Position numbers and translations under genes: made by a program. Positions 12,986 through 23,854 of a stretch of 64,000 nt of DNA are shown here, piece by piece. Location of the stretch: NCBI GenBank assembly GCA_963978905.1, contig OZ022258.1:56838591-56902590 (forward strand), read 5' to 3'. The first letter of the stretch is position 1. Each line of letters begins with the position of its first letter. Under the pieces are notes generated by a model. It searched no databases. It saw only the letters and a list, made by a program, of their open reading frames with translations, and was not told where the DNA came from. This stretch comes from Trichostrongylus colubriformis. Its lineage: Eukaryota; Nematoda; Chromadorea; Rhabditida; Trichostrongylidae.

Positions 12986-13219
12986 GTGTGTACCCTTATG
13001 TCAGGATTTCACACAGCGGCATGCGCAGACGAAGCAATGCGCACGAGCTAAAGGTGCCATGTGGTTGGGTCCCGAAGCGATTACAAGTTATCTGCGTATC
13101 GCTCCCCTAGCATTACCTTGTAATCGTTCTGAGACCCAACTACCACGACGCGCATAGCTCGTACACACTGCGTCGCACGCCGTTCGTCGTCGTGCGAAGT
13201 GCTGACGTAAGGGTACACA
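12986..13219. repeat. Fold-back repeat (MITE-like), about 234 bp
   Basis: GTGTGTACCCTTATGTCA at 12986 is mirrored by TGACGTAAGGGTACAC at 13203-13218. Inner blocks also mirror each other: GGTTGGGTC near 13063 with GACCCAACTACC near 13133, and GCGATTACAAG near 13077 with CTTGTAATCG near 13118. The two arms meet at about 13100. No coding capacity is seen. Terminal sequence and target duplication were not resolved. Confidence 0.65.
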
Positions 13220-14738
13220 TCCGGGTGATGGTCAAGCATTGTGTTGGGGGAATTTTCGAGAAATACTTCATCTCCCTTCTCGAATCTACACTGCCAATGC
13301 CACCTTCCTCGATAACACTTTTTTTGGTATAGCAAATATTGTATAAGTATTGTAAAAGCTGGTCTCTAGAAAAGTTCGCATTGGATGGGGATGTCTAATA
13401 AAATAAAAAAAACAAACAGCATATTTCCTAGTTTGTTGAAGCATTTGTTTTTCCGAATGGGCTGCTATCTGCTCCTAGGAGCCATTCACCTAATGGGTGA
13501 GCGGTCTGCTCTGTTGAATTCTTCTTTCTTTATTTTTCTTTTTTTTTTTGTATTTTTTGAAGCACTCCTCTTGCAAACACTTTGTCGAGGCATATCGTTT
13601 GATATATTGAGTGAATAAATGAATATATAAATAAATAATGAACCACTGAAAAATAGTAGCTTGTTTGGCTGTGAAAGGTTTAGTCTGGTTGATATGTGAA
13701 AGCTACAGATTAGTAGTGGGACGGAACATCTTGATTTTTTCTTATTGATTCCACAACGCTCAGAATCTCCGTTTTTCATCGGACAAACTAGGTGGGATTA
13801 GAAAACACCATGTCGTCATTGCCTCCTTTTCGATATCCTCAAAGGCTGTGGATATTTCGTGTCTTTCATGGTACATCGTCTGAATGCATAAAGCAGTCCC
13901 CTCGAGGCTGTGTAAAGGTTGCCTTTCCCACAGATTGATAGGATCCCAAGGCGTCAAAAGTAGCGCCTGTATCTTCAGCTGCTGTATACAGTTTGGCAGC
14001 ACAATCTCATAATTCTTGCAGATGTATTTGTGAGTTTGCAAAGGACGAGAAGCTGCTCGAAGCGGTCTCAAATATCCATAAAAAGGGGATTTTCCATCTG
14101 GTATTGAAGTACCATTTTGCCTACTGTTGAAACGAATATATTCCGCGAACGCTGACGTCATCGCCACGCCATTCCGATCAGCTGACAGCAGTTGCAGTGT
14201 GGTGAATCCCCCGCCATTCACAACAACGACGCATGGGGGAAGCTGCTGAAATAGATCATTGAAAGCGAAATTCCTGGCATTCCACGCGTTCTTCCCGGGC
14301 ATTCCATCGAGCTTTGCTCATTGATCGGGGTTCTGTGCAGCTGATGCCTTTAAACCTAGTTCAAACAGTGCCTTCATCCCTTTCAGCTTATCGTTATTAA
14401 CATTTATGTGTCGCATTATATTATCTGCAGTTTCCATCGATTATTTTCTGCAAATGCATAAATATGTGTGGCATCGAGCAATGACCAATCTATCAACATA
14501 AGCATCCCATTCAAATACAGAATTGTGAAAATATAGCAACCTCTTCGACGAACAATGCCACAAAAGGTGTCGCCGTAAGGCGGAGACCTCACTGAAGCGG
14601 TAGACATTCTTCTTCGTTTCATTTTCCTGGTTTAAGAACTCTTTAAACTTATATCTTCCTTTTCAACCACTTAAGTAGCATTTTCTAATATCGCTATTAT
14701 TTTTCTTTTTTTTGGACCACGCCAGCTCTATGAACTTG
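13220..14738. other. Intergenic stretch with one unexplained 180-codon open frame
   Basis: A minus-strand open frame spans 13760-14302 (180 codons from ATG). This is the longest unexplained frame outside transposons and the known gene. Its product shows no signal peptide, cysteine pattern or motif that I recognise, and no flanking splice signals or codon bias make it convincing. It may be an old repeat or a decayed gene. The rest of the interval shows nothing recognisable. Confidence 0.3.
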
Positions 14739-15159
14739 AAGGAATCGTCTACGGAGAACTGAATTCCTTTGTTACCCATATATTTAGGTTGAATTTGCCT
14801 AATAAGGGCCGCATGCAAAGTTTCACGCGAAAAAGTGAGAATTCGGCTTAGACACAGCTCCCCAAATTCTCGGCCGGGTGAACGAACCTCCGAGTAAAAG
14901 CATCGTCTCGTTGTGCGCCGCGGTTAGGAGAGGAGAGTAGCACTGCTACGTAACTTTCTAATCCTACAATACGTCTACGACCGCGGCGGACGACAGGGTG
15001 GGCACATGCTCTGGGACCCCGCCCACCCGGCTGACTCTACGTGATGCTGTATCTCTTCACATTTTTCGCGTGAAACTTTGCATGCGACCCACATTAGGCA
15101 CATACAACATAAATATATGGGTAATAGAAAAACTCATTTTTCCGTGGTTGATTTCTTTT
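14739..15159. mobile_element. MITE family 1, copy A
   Basis: About 420 bp with long inverted arms. The left end GAAGGAATCG leads into CCCATATATTTAGG, GGGCCGCATGCAAAGTTTCA and CGCGAAAAAGTGAGAATTCG. The right arm carries the inverses, including TTTTTCGCGTGAAACTTTGC and ATAAATATATGGGTAA. A GC-rich centre carries GCCGCGG and GGGCGGGG-type blocks. Four further copies occur at 22274, 29464, 35007 and 62360. There is no transposase, so movement would depend on an enzyme supplied elsewhere. The superfamily was not identified. Confidence 0.8.
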
Positions 15160-18100
15160 AGTTGCTCCTTCCACGAATCTTGGGTCAGAACTGGTCGCGC
15201 AAAGCATGGAATACGCCGTTCTTACGACATCGTGGCCCAGAAGCTTGTCTTATGTTGTTCTATGATGTGGTGTAATGCAATGACTACCAAGCTTCGGACT
15301 CCATTCTGAAGTACTCTGAAGTGATAAGTTATCTGGGAACCGGTTCTCGAATAGTCCACTAAACATATGGAAGATTGAGAGCGTTTTTTGCTCCATCCCC
15401 ATGGGAATCCTATCCTTCCAGATGCTACGAAATCTTGTTTTCTCTGGCCTTACAACGGCGCAACAATTTCAACCAGTTCTGTGAGACGTTGGTTTTTTCT
15501 TTAATGGAAGCTCGTTAGGTTGCTATCGAGGTTCCATGAAAGATTAAAGTTTACATAGTGTCGGAAGTACTCTAGAAGAATTGCATATTTTGGTGATGGT
15601 CCGGCTCCTGCATCTCAATAATTCCTGGTCATACGCAAGAAATACTGGCTAATTCCAAGTGAATAAGAAACCGACTTCTTACATGAAAGGGCAAAAGGCT
15701 TATGAGATGTCTCCTGATTGTCTATCAGAAATATCTTTTTTTTTTGCATAATCGCTCTGCACTTCTATAAATAAGAACGATTTAGATTAGAAGTTGCCTG
15801 GAGCCTATCACCGATGACGTTCTTGATAAAATTTTATTCACGCATGGCATGCAGTAGGAAAGAGAATCGCGCGTGGCAGGAAAAAATGCTTCGATCAGCT
15901 GATGGGATGAGTCATTGGCAACTTGAAGCCCTGAACATCGTATTCAGGGCTTCCCTTTACGATTTTCGTATAGAATCGCACATGCTTTTTTCGATGTGAT
16001 ATGTGCTTCCAGGGAAAATGCCATTTGTCTTTCTGGTTTGAAAAGTGTTCTCTGGAAGAATGCCATTTATCCTCTGTGGGTACTACAAGAACGAGATCCA
16101 GACACCGAGTGGGTGAGAAACGCTTGATGCTCGTTGGTCGATCGGTTCTTGATATTTATAGCCTGTAATAAAGTGTGATGGACCCTTCCCACCCAAAGCA
16201 TTATCAGAAGGCTGGACATGGGTGGTAATCATCATGCTCTCCTTTGATGTGCTCATTACCTTTGATACTAATAAATATTTGCTGTGTGAAAGCATGAATG
16301 CGGGTTCGAATTCTGTGAGAGACTAAAGCGTCCGCCATAACTCAGCTTTCTTATTATATCTTTCGCATAGTAGTGGTCTGCAGCCATTACCAGGCGCATT
16401 TGACAATGGTTACGAAAGCGTTCATACTTCGAGGCGCTGCCGGTGCGCGTGTTACAACGCGCTCTATTTCTAACTTGAGACCCAATCGCTCCTTTTTCTC
16501 CCTTTTTCATTTTTAGTCTTTTGCATTAGTACTTGTAGAATTATAAATCTTTTTAGCGATCTTTGGCTATTTCCTTGCTGTTTGACATATTCGAAGAGAT
16601 GAAGTGAAATGTGATTGGGTCAGGTGTCTTTAATGGAGCGCATCATGCGCCACAGAGCATGAAAGCAACCTTCGCGTGTTATTTCGCTTCTGTCAGAAGG
16701 ATCAATCGTTGTCTCAAAGATAATTTTGGAGATCAGCAGAAAGTAAGGTCCATCTCCCTACATGACTGGTGTTGTTCACATACTTACAGTCTCAAAAGTC
16801 TTTTTGAAAAAGGTACTGAAAACAAACAATAAACAGTTTCGACAATCACACTTTCACAACATTGTTGATGATTTCTTGAGATTTTCCAGAAAAGCGACCC
16901 CTCTCCGCTCAGCTTCTTGGACCATGATTGAGCCTGCCTGCCAATCGATATGATCACGGTTGGGATGAGAATAGCCATCTTACAACTTGTCTTGAATTTA
17001 TGGCATGGAATCAAATGAATGTAAGAAAAATAGCAAAGGCAAGACTCTGAGGAGCCGTTTATGTGCAAACTGGTTCTACCATTTGAGGCGGCTTTCCTCC
17101 AAATAATTTATTTTTATGAACGGCTTAACCCTTTTTCATACCGGTAGCATTTGATTCGTAAATCTTTCGGTACTTTCCAAAGTTCCTGTCTTCCTAATGC
17201 TCAACAACCGTAATTTTTCACCTTTTTCATTCTTTTCTCGAATCGCTGAGGTGAGTAGGTCTGAATGCCTTGTACTTGTTGAGAAAGAGACATCGAGGAG
17301 TGGAAAATTTGAGTGGCGGTCCTTTCTTTGCTTTCATTTTCTTATTACTTACTTCACTTGGCACTACCAGGTCAATTGCCATTTGAAAAATGTTTGTTTG
17401 TGTAGTGGAAATCCTAAAAACACCACTTCCAAGGCTCACCCATCACTTATGTGGCTCTTCAAAGCAGCCTATTAATTACGTCGATTTTTCTCCCGTCTAT
17501 TCCTCAAATCATTTTTCACCATTTCCTCAGGCATCGGCTTTCAACGCAAGCCATTGATGCTCTCATAAAGCAACCTCGATCAGAACCAGCAATACTGCTG
17601 TAATCGTTCCTCCGATTATTTTGTGATGCTCTCTATTTCTGTCCGTTTCCATCCTATATGCTAACCGGCACGAGCCGATTATCCATTGCTGTTCAATATG
17701 TTGTGAATAATGTGTTTTTTTAAAGGCTATTCCCGTTATGCATTGCCGTGTAACATTCGTGCACATATCGAGATCAGCTGATCGACATGCATCACTTTGA
17801 CCGCTGCCGCCCCACACTAGAAAGTGGCGCGACCTTCTCCATTTACTATTTTCGAACTCTCAACTTTTCGATTTTATTAGGTTATCTGCTTGAATAAACT
17901 TTTTTTGCTCTTGGGCATTTAGCATGTGCTTTTCGGTATAAAATGTTTTCCAGTATTTTATCAGGTGCTTCAAGGAAGCAAATAAGGGAGAGATTATGCA
18001 ATGCTGCGCCTTTTCTCAAACCCATTGGGTATCACTTAATGTCTTTATACGTGCTATCAAACCCACAGTTATAAATAGCAGGCGCACAGGCAACGTCTTT

Positions 18101-19530
18101 TTTTCCATTTTTTCAGTCATTCATTGCTATACTCTTGAATGCTATATTACTCGCATCTTAATGTGGAAGGTATCGACAATGGGGCACTGGCTTAGGACTC
18201 ATACTCACACTAGCACTCCATGAAAGATCGATTTCAATCTAACCTGACGGTGCATCTACATCGATCGTGCTCGCCAGTGGATACCCATTTTCGAATATTT
18301 TCTTGACGGATTGTCTTTCATAGCAGCCTCTCATCTGATCCCAAAATTCATTCTACCACTTATGCGATCCTGTTTGAAAGTTGGATACATGGCGCACTCT
18401 GGATTCTCGAGCAGTTTTCTGATTTATCTGGACTAGTGTCGCAAAGGAATAAATGTGTAATGTAGAATAGCATGAGCGGTAGCAGTAATGCCCCACAGTT
18501 GATTAAATTTGTCCGTTGCGCCGCGCATTTGACTGAGGATCAAATTTTGCAAGGTATTTGGATTTGCGTAGATGATATAAACATATGCAGTTCGATTTTA
18601 ATTTTTATTCGAATAACTATCTCTTGCTATCTGGTTAGGTAATTGTGGTTTAAGATCATCAATACAGGAACGTTGTTTGATTCGGTGAGTGGTATTGAAC
18701 GAAAAGAAGAAAGTTGAATAGGGTAGATACAGCTGCTCAGACTGCACAAACTTTTGCCGCAACCTATCTCTCACTTCTCATAGGCATAACTTTCTTATCC
18801 ACGTCAGCAGCAAGAGCTGTCGGTTCTTCGTTGACACGTGCGAGAACGAAAACCAGCCATGTGTTGTTGAAATATGTATGTGTTCGTTTCTCAGGCTTAC
18901 CACCTACGCGCCCTCCATCTTTTACATCTTACTGTTCCTAGTGAATCATGCCATATGAACTTTCGTTTCCCATTCAGTGACTATAAATTGCCCGGACAAC
19001 ACGACTGTGCTCTGTGGCTGACTTCGTGTTTGTTGGTCGCCACTAAAGTGCCTGCTTCTGACTGTTAAGTTTCGAAAGTTCCTTGTAATCATGCACCTCT
19101 TGTTCATTGTGTTTGTACCATTTTTTGCCAAAATCAGAGTAAAATGATCTGTAGGTGAACTAGAACGCGTTCATCATAGTAGGTTCCTCCCTGGACCCTT
19201 CATCACCTCACATGTGCACTCGATCTTGTGTGACCTGCTACTTGAATGGTCGGCTGGCACAATCAGTTTAGTGATGAAATCCTCGGCTAATTCTGGTGAG
19301 CTGTTATCAGATTGCTCTTCTTAGTGATGCTCTCTTCTACGGCTTGTTCCAGAGAGCGTGACCGGTCTCGGTTGGCTCTTTTTCTAATCGCCTTATTTTT
19401 TCATTCCGTTATTACAAATTCTGTCCCTTTTGTAACATTTTTTGAATTCAGATTCTTTTATTTAATACCAATCAAGGTTCAACAATTTGATTACCATTGT
19501 TGGGTAAGGCCACAATGACCCTGCTTCACA
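15160..19530. other. Intergenic stretch, nothing recognised
   Basis: AT-rich sequence with only short open frames on either strand and no domain signatures. A tRNA T-arm-like string (gcgggttcgaattct) lies at 16299-16313 without a full tRNA around it. No long inverted repeats were seen. Confidence 0.35.
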
Positions 19531-19730
19531 AAAAGGAGGTTGTGAGACGAAAAAGGTCGGTCGTCCAGAGCGTTCATTACCTTCGAGGCTCGTATCCGTC
19601 TTCAGAGTGAGTGAACAACGGTGCGATCGGTAGTAGGGCACGGCCGAATGCAGCGCTGATCCTGGCGGTTATGTCCGGCAGATATGTTTTGAACGCTAGA
19701 TGACTCGAAGTTGATGCTGGCTCAGTTCAG
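19531..19730 (-). pseudogene. N-terminal fragment of a mariner transposase
   Basis: On the minus strand one frame reads TDTSLEGNERSGRP near 19550-19600. This matches the DxSLEDxxRSGRP linker that follows the helix-turn-helix region of mariner transposases. A second frame just upstream reads TYLPDITARISAAFG, in the position of the family's helix-turn-helix region. The two pieces are in different frames and no start codon is placed, so at least one indel has broken the gene. No terminal repeats were found nearby. Family assignment rests on these motifs. Confidence 0.55.
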
Positions 19731-20226
19731 AACCAATCTGGTTGCACTGAAGTGCCTGCTTTTACATTCGATAAGTTGAAACTTTTCTCTGCATTAAACA
19801 ATATTTTATCAATACTCATTTTTCCTTTTTCCTTTGAGAGGTTGTATACCATATTCGAAGATTTCACACGCAAATTTGAAATATTTCAGAAATAATTGAA
19901 AGAAATAAGTATTGTGCAAGACAGAATTTATGAACTAACGTAATAGTTATCTAGAGAAGTATATATTACGCTGCAGTATTCCTCATGTGTTTTCTTGTGG
20001 GCGTGATGAATGATAATGGATCTTTTTATAAACGGCAGATAAAGTAACTCACCTCAGGTGTATAAATAAAATCAGCCATGTGTAAAGTAACAGATTACTG
20101 AAAGATCATCAGGAATGGTTGGATGCATTTGATGCGTTCCATGTCAATGGAAAAGACGTGTGAACGGATTTTCGAAGCTCTCCTGAACCTATTCCTTGAC
20201 TTATCTGAACATTTTTTCTCTTATTA
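19731..20226. other. Intergenic stretch, nothing recognised
   Basis: AT-rich sequence between the mariner fragment and the fold-back mariner derivative. No coding or repeat signal was seen. Confidence 0.35.
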
Positions 20227-20228
20227 TA

Positions 20229-20902
20229 TTGGGTAGTCTAAAAAGTTTTTTCGTATTTTCAAATACCGCTTCCCTCCAAACTGCTTTCCAGCAATCTCTT
20301 CTGTACATACACATGTAGTACAAGTCCACACGCATCTACAGATATTACTGTCTTCCATCTCCCGGATAACCCTTTTCGGCAAAATAAACATATCAGAGGT
20401 CAACCTCATTTTCAATACAAAAATTATAAAAAAAATTTCTTTGAATGGCGTTAGACAGGGAAAGGAAAAGGTGATAATCCGATGGAGCAAGATCAGGGCT
20501 ATAAGGTGGATGGGGCAGCAATTTTTATCCAAGCTCGAGAATTTTTTGGCGAGTCATTTTTTCACTAGTGGTAAAAATTTTTTTGAATTTTTTCTTTTAA
20601 AAAATTTTCGAGCTTGGATAAAAATTGCTGCCTTATAGCCCTGGTCTTGCCCCATCGGATTATCACCTTTTCCTTTCCCTGTCTAACGCCATTCAAAGAA
20701 AAAAAATTGGAATTGAAAATGAAGTGACTTTTGATATTTTTATTTTGCCGAAAAGGGTTATCCGGGAGATGGAAGACAACAATACCTATAGATGCGTGTG
20801 GACTTGTACTACATATATATGTACAGAAGAAATTTTGTGGAAAGCACTTTTGAGGGAAAAAGCGGTATTTAAAAATACGAAAAGACCTTTTAGACTACCC
20901 AA
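20229..20902. mobile_element. Fold-back mariner derivative with a transposase relic in each arm
   Basis: TA at 20227-20228 and TA at 20903-20904 flank inverted ends TTGGGTAGTCTAAAA. The arms (about 20229-20540 and 20608-20902) are near-perfect inverses around an AT-rich centre at about 20570. Read outward, each arm encodes the same decayed transposase segment: SPGLAPSDYHLFLSLSNAIQ on the plus strand of the right arm, and HPPYSPDLAPSDYHLF on the minus strand of the left arm. This contains the DxxPSDYHLF region near the third catalytic acidic residue of mariner enzymes. No full catalytic triad is present, so it cannot encode an active enzyme. Confidence 0.85.
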
Positions 20903-20904
20903 TA

Positions 20905-22273
20905 GCTTAGAATATGAAAGTGTTCCGTAAGTGGGTGTGACTTGCGGGTGGGCAGAGTCTGTGAGAGGAGGTAGACACTTTGAAGCCCTTTTGCTTACTG
21001 TGCGCAGTAGCAACGTTGGCACTCTTCTAAATATGCGAGCCACGATCACATCTTCAAAATCGATGCTTTTGGGGCGTTGTTTCATAGTGGAAGACGGAAT
21101 CGGTGCGTAGATCGAGGGTTTGGTAGGGAATCAGGAGTTTCTACTGGAATTATCCTTTTTGTGTGTTATTTTCTTAGCAGCATCTATAACATAAAAATCT
21201 CCATATCCAAAGCCCCGCCGATTTTTTAAACCATCGCAACTTCGGAGAATAACGGGTCAATTAATCTATTCTGGCTTTTTCTTTGCTGCCTTCGTGGCGT
21301 TTTATAAACGTGGTTCCACCCGTCAAAATTGCACTCCATCCCCTATAGGGAGATATGGCGTCAGCTTTGGCGCATTTATCCCTTCTTATGTTAACCTCAT
21401 AGAATCAACGGCGTATGCCTCGTGTCCATCTCGTTGTCTCTTATCCTAATTTTGCGTCCTAAAACCAATTTTTTGATAACTCCAATTCAAGTGACCCATG
21501 GGAAAACTTTGGAAAAAACTGTTCACTGGTGTAAATTTCGTGTATGCATTGCAGGGTGTGTGTGTGCATAGTGTTGAGAAGTGCTCGTATGTCTATGCTA
21601 CCACTCATTTCATTGTCGATTGTGAAGTGTTTTCGGAGTCCGTTTCGTGTCATCAATCATCTTTCACCAGAATGTCACCATATCTTCGACGACGAGTTCC
21701 TCCGCAATACAATGAACAAGGCGTGTCCTTTGTTGGGTGTGTCCAACCGCAATGAATGCTGAGTTGCGCAGCAGTGTCATCAGGAGAATCAGATTGGTAA
21801 TGTACCATCTTAGGAATGTTTGCAGCCTCTCCGTCTCATCCGTGCCCATCTGTGCTCAAAAAGAGATGAAAGTTCTTATTTTTATGGTACGTACCATCTA
21901 TTTCAAAAAATTTTCCAGATACATTTGCTTGGTAGACCAAATTAATCAACAATAGGAGAGCGGAACGAGACAATTAAGAACTGGAGAAATTAAAACTCAA
22001 GAACATCTATTATCGTTCCGTCTATTTGAGGCAGACGGCAAAGAGTTAAGTGAGTCAATGGCAAAGGGTTTCTGACCTCGCACCAACTCGCCTAGAGCAT
22101 GTGTGAATGGCAGCACAACATGATCGCGATAAACACCCGAATACGCGTTTCTCAATGCTATTTCACATGTCATGTCTTTTGTACTCCAATGTTCTTTTAT
22201 AGAGAATATGTCTTCCCAGTTCTCATATTTTCTTTACCCCTGGCGGTGCTTCTGAAGCCCAAATGGCGAGTTT
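20905..22273. other. Intergenic stretch, nothing recognised
   Basis: Short overlapping open frames on both strands around 21460-21850 show no domains. No repeat pairs or RNA genes were recognised. Confidence 0.35.
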
Positions 22274-22723
22274 AAAGAATCGTGCACAAAAAATGAGTTT
22301 CTCTACTATTTCTTTATTTATTCATTTATTTATTTTTTATTTGTTATCCACTTATTTATGTTGTTTTTGCTTAATAAGAACCGCATGCAGAGATTCAAAT
22401 AAAAAATGATCCCGGCTAAGATACAGCTCCCCAAAGTGGCCGGGGCAGGGCCTCAAGAGTCAATGTTCGCCTAGTCGTCCGCCGCGGACAGAGACGCATA
22501 GTGGGAATATAGCAGTGCGTGAACAACCCCCGTGAACAAAATCTTCAGATCCGACCAACTCGGACGACGGGGCGGGCACCGACTCGCGAGGTTCCGCCCT
22601 TCGACCTCCACTTCGAGGAGCTGTATCTGAGCCGGATTCTCATTTTTTCGCGTGAAACTTGCATGCGGCCCTTATGAAGCGAATACAACGTAAATATATG
22701 TATGGTTCCATGCACGACTCCTT
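22274..22723. mobile_element. MITE family 1, copy B
   Basis: The left end AAAGAATCGTGCACAAAAAATG and the right end CATGCACGACTCCTT are the family termini. The interior has CCGCATGCAGAGATTC, CGGCTAAGATACAGCTCCCC and the mirrored GAGCTGTATCTGAGCC and TTTTTCGCGTGAAACTTGC. An expanded ATTT-type simple repeat (about 22312-22360) replaces the usual CCCATATATTT segment, making this copy longer than the others. The superfamily was not identified. Confidence 0.75.
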
Positions 22724-23300
22724 CAATCCTGATTAGTCGGGAAGTACTGGGTGATGGCAAGGATCCTTGATCATCTTATTGTAAGAGGCTTTCGTTGATC
22801 ACCGTCACCCGGAGCATTTAATTGTTCTCATTCCGACCAAACTACTTTGATGGTTATGATCGCCATAAGGATGGCCGTCCACGGAAAGCTCTTACTTACG
22901 GTCGTTGAAGCCATTGAACTTGCAGCGTAGTCGACATGGTAAAGATTAGTAGCTATGTTGCTGCTCAGGTCTTTCATTTCCAATTGGAAATGGAAGCAGA
23001 GACAAACACACAGTGAAGTGCTTAAACGAGGTGGTGATATTCGATGGTATGTGTACAAGAGGAGGTTCCAGAAATTCATATGATTGCCATATGAGCGAAG
23101 AAGAGTGAGTCAGCGAAGTTAGCTGGGGGTGCAAAGTATATATGGAAGGATGGTGGAGCTGAGAGCGAAGTACAATACCCGCCCTAAGTTTTCAAAAGAA
23201 AACGCGGAAAACGCGCATCCGCGTTTTTTTCGTTTTTTGCTGTAACTCGGTTTGTTTTGCCCTAGTCTCCATAAAAATATATATCAATCGAATCAGCTCA
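22724..23300. other. Intergenic stretch, nothing recognised
   Basis: No coding or RNA signal. A small alternation of AAAACGCGG and CCGCG motifs lies near 23190-23230, just left of the palindromic element. Confidence 0.35.
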
Positions 23301-23854
23301 CCGAGCTCTACAATATAATTTCTTCAAACTTCCGGAAAGCTAGATTTTTACGTTCTCGCGTGCACGAAATGCCAGTGGGCACTCATCAGCGAGCGACGTG
23401 CGCTATAATTATAACCAGGAGGCAAATCTGCCGTCAACATGCAAATCTCAACAACTTACAGGGATACTGTCCTAGTCAAAACTGAATTGAAAGTAGATTT
23501 TTAATCTTTGGTGGTGATATTTGTTTTGAAAGATTGAAATTGAAAAACCGTTAAAACCTGAGAAAAATTACTTTTTTATGCAGTAATCGGATAGTGACCA
23601 CTATAGCATACTGGGTGAAGTGATACCTGATGAAATATCACCATCAAAGGTTAAAAATCTACTTTCAGTCCAGTTTTGACTAGGACAGTATCCCTGTAAG
23701 TTGTTGAGATTTGTATGTTGACGGCAGATTTGCCTCCTGGTTATAATTATAGCGCACGTCGCTCGCTGATGAGTACCCACTGGCACTTCGCGCACGCGAG
23801 AACATAAAAAGTCAGCTTTTTGAAAGTTTCAAGGAACCGTATTGTAGAGCTCGG
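23301..23854. mobile_element. Long palindromic element (arms about 223 bp)
   Basis: CCGAGCTCTACAATA at 23301 is the inverse of TATTGTAGAGCTCGG at 23840-23854. The arms continue to about 23524 and 23632 with few differences; a spacer of about 107 bp separates them. Both arms contain GAGGCAAATCTGCCGTCAAC or its inverse, which is why near-identical short open frames appear on opposite strands. Neither frame looks like a real protein. No target duplication was resolved. A transcript through it would form a long double-stranded stem. Confidence 0.8.
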
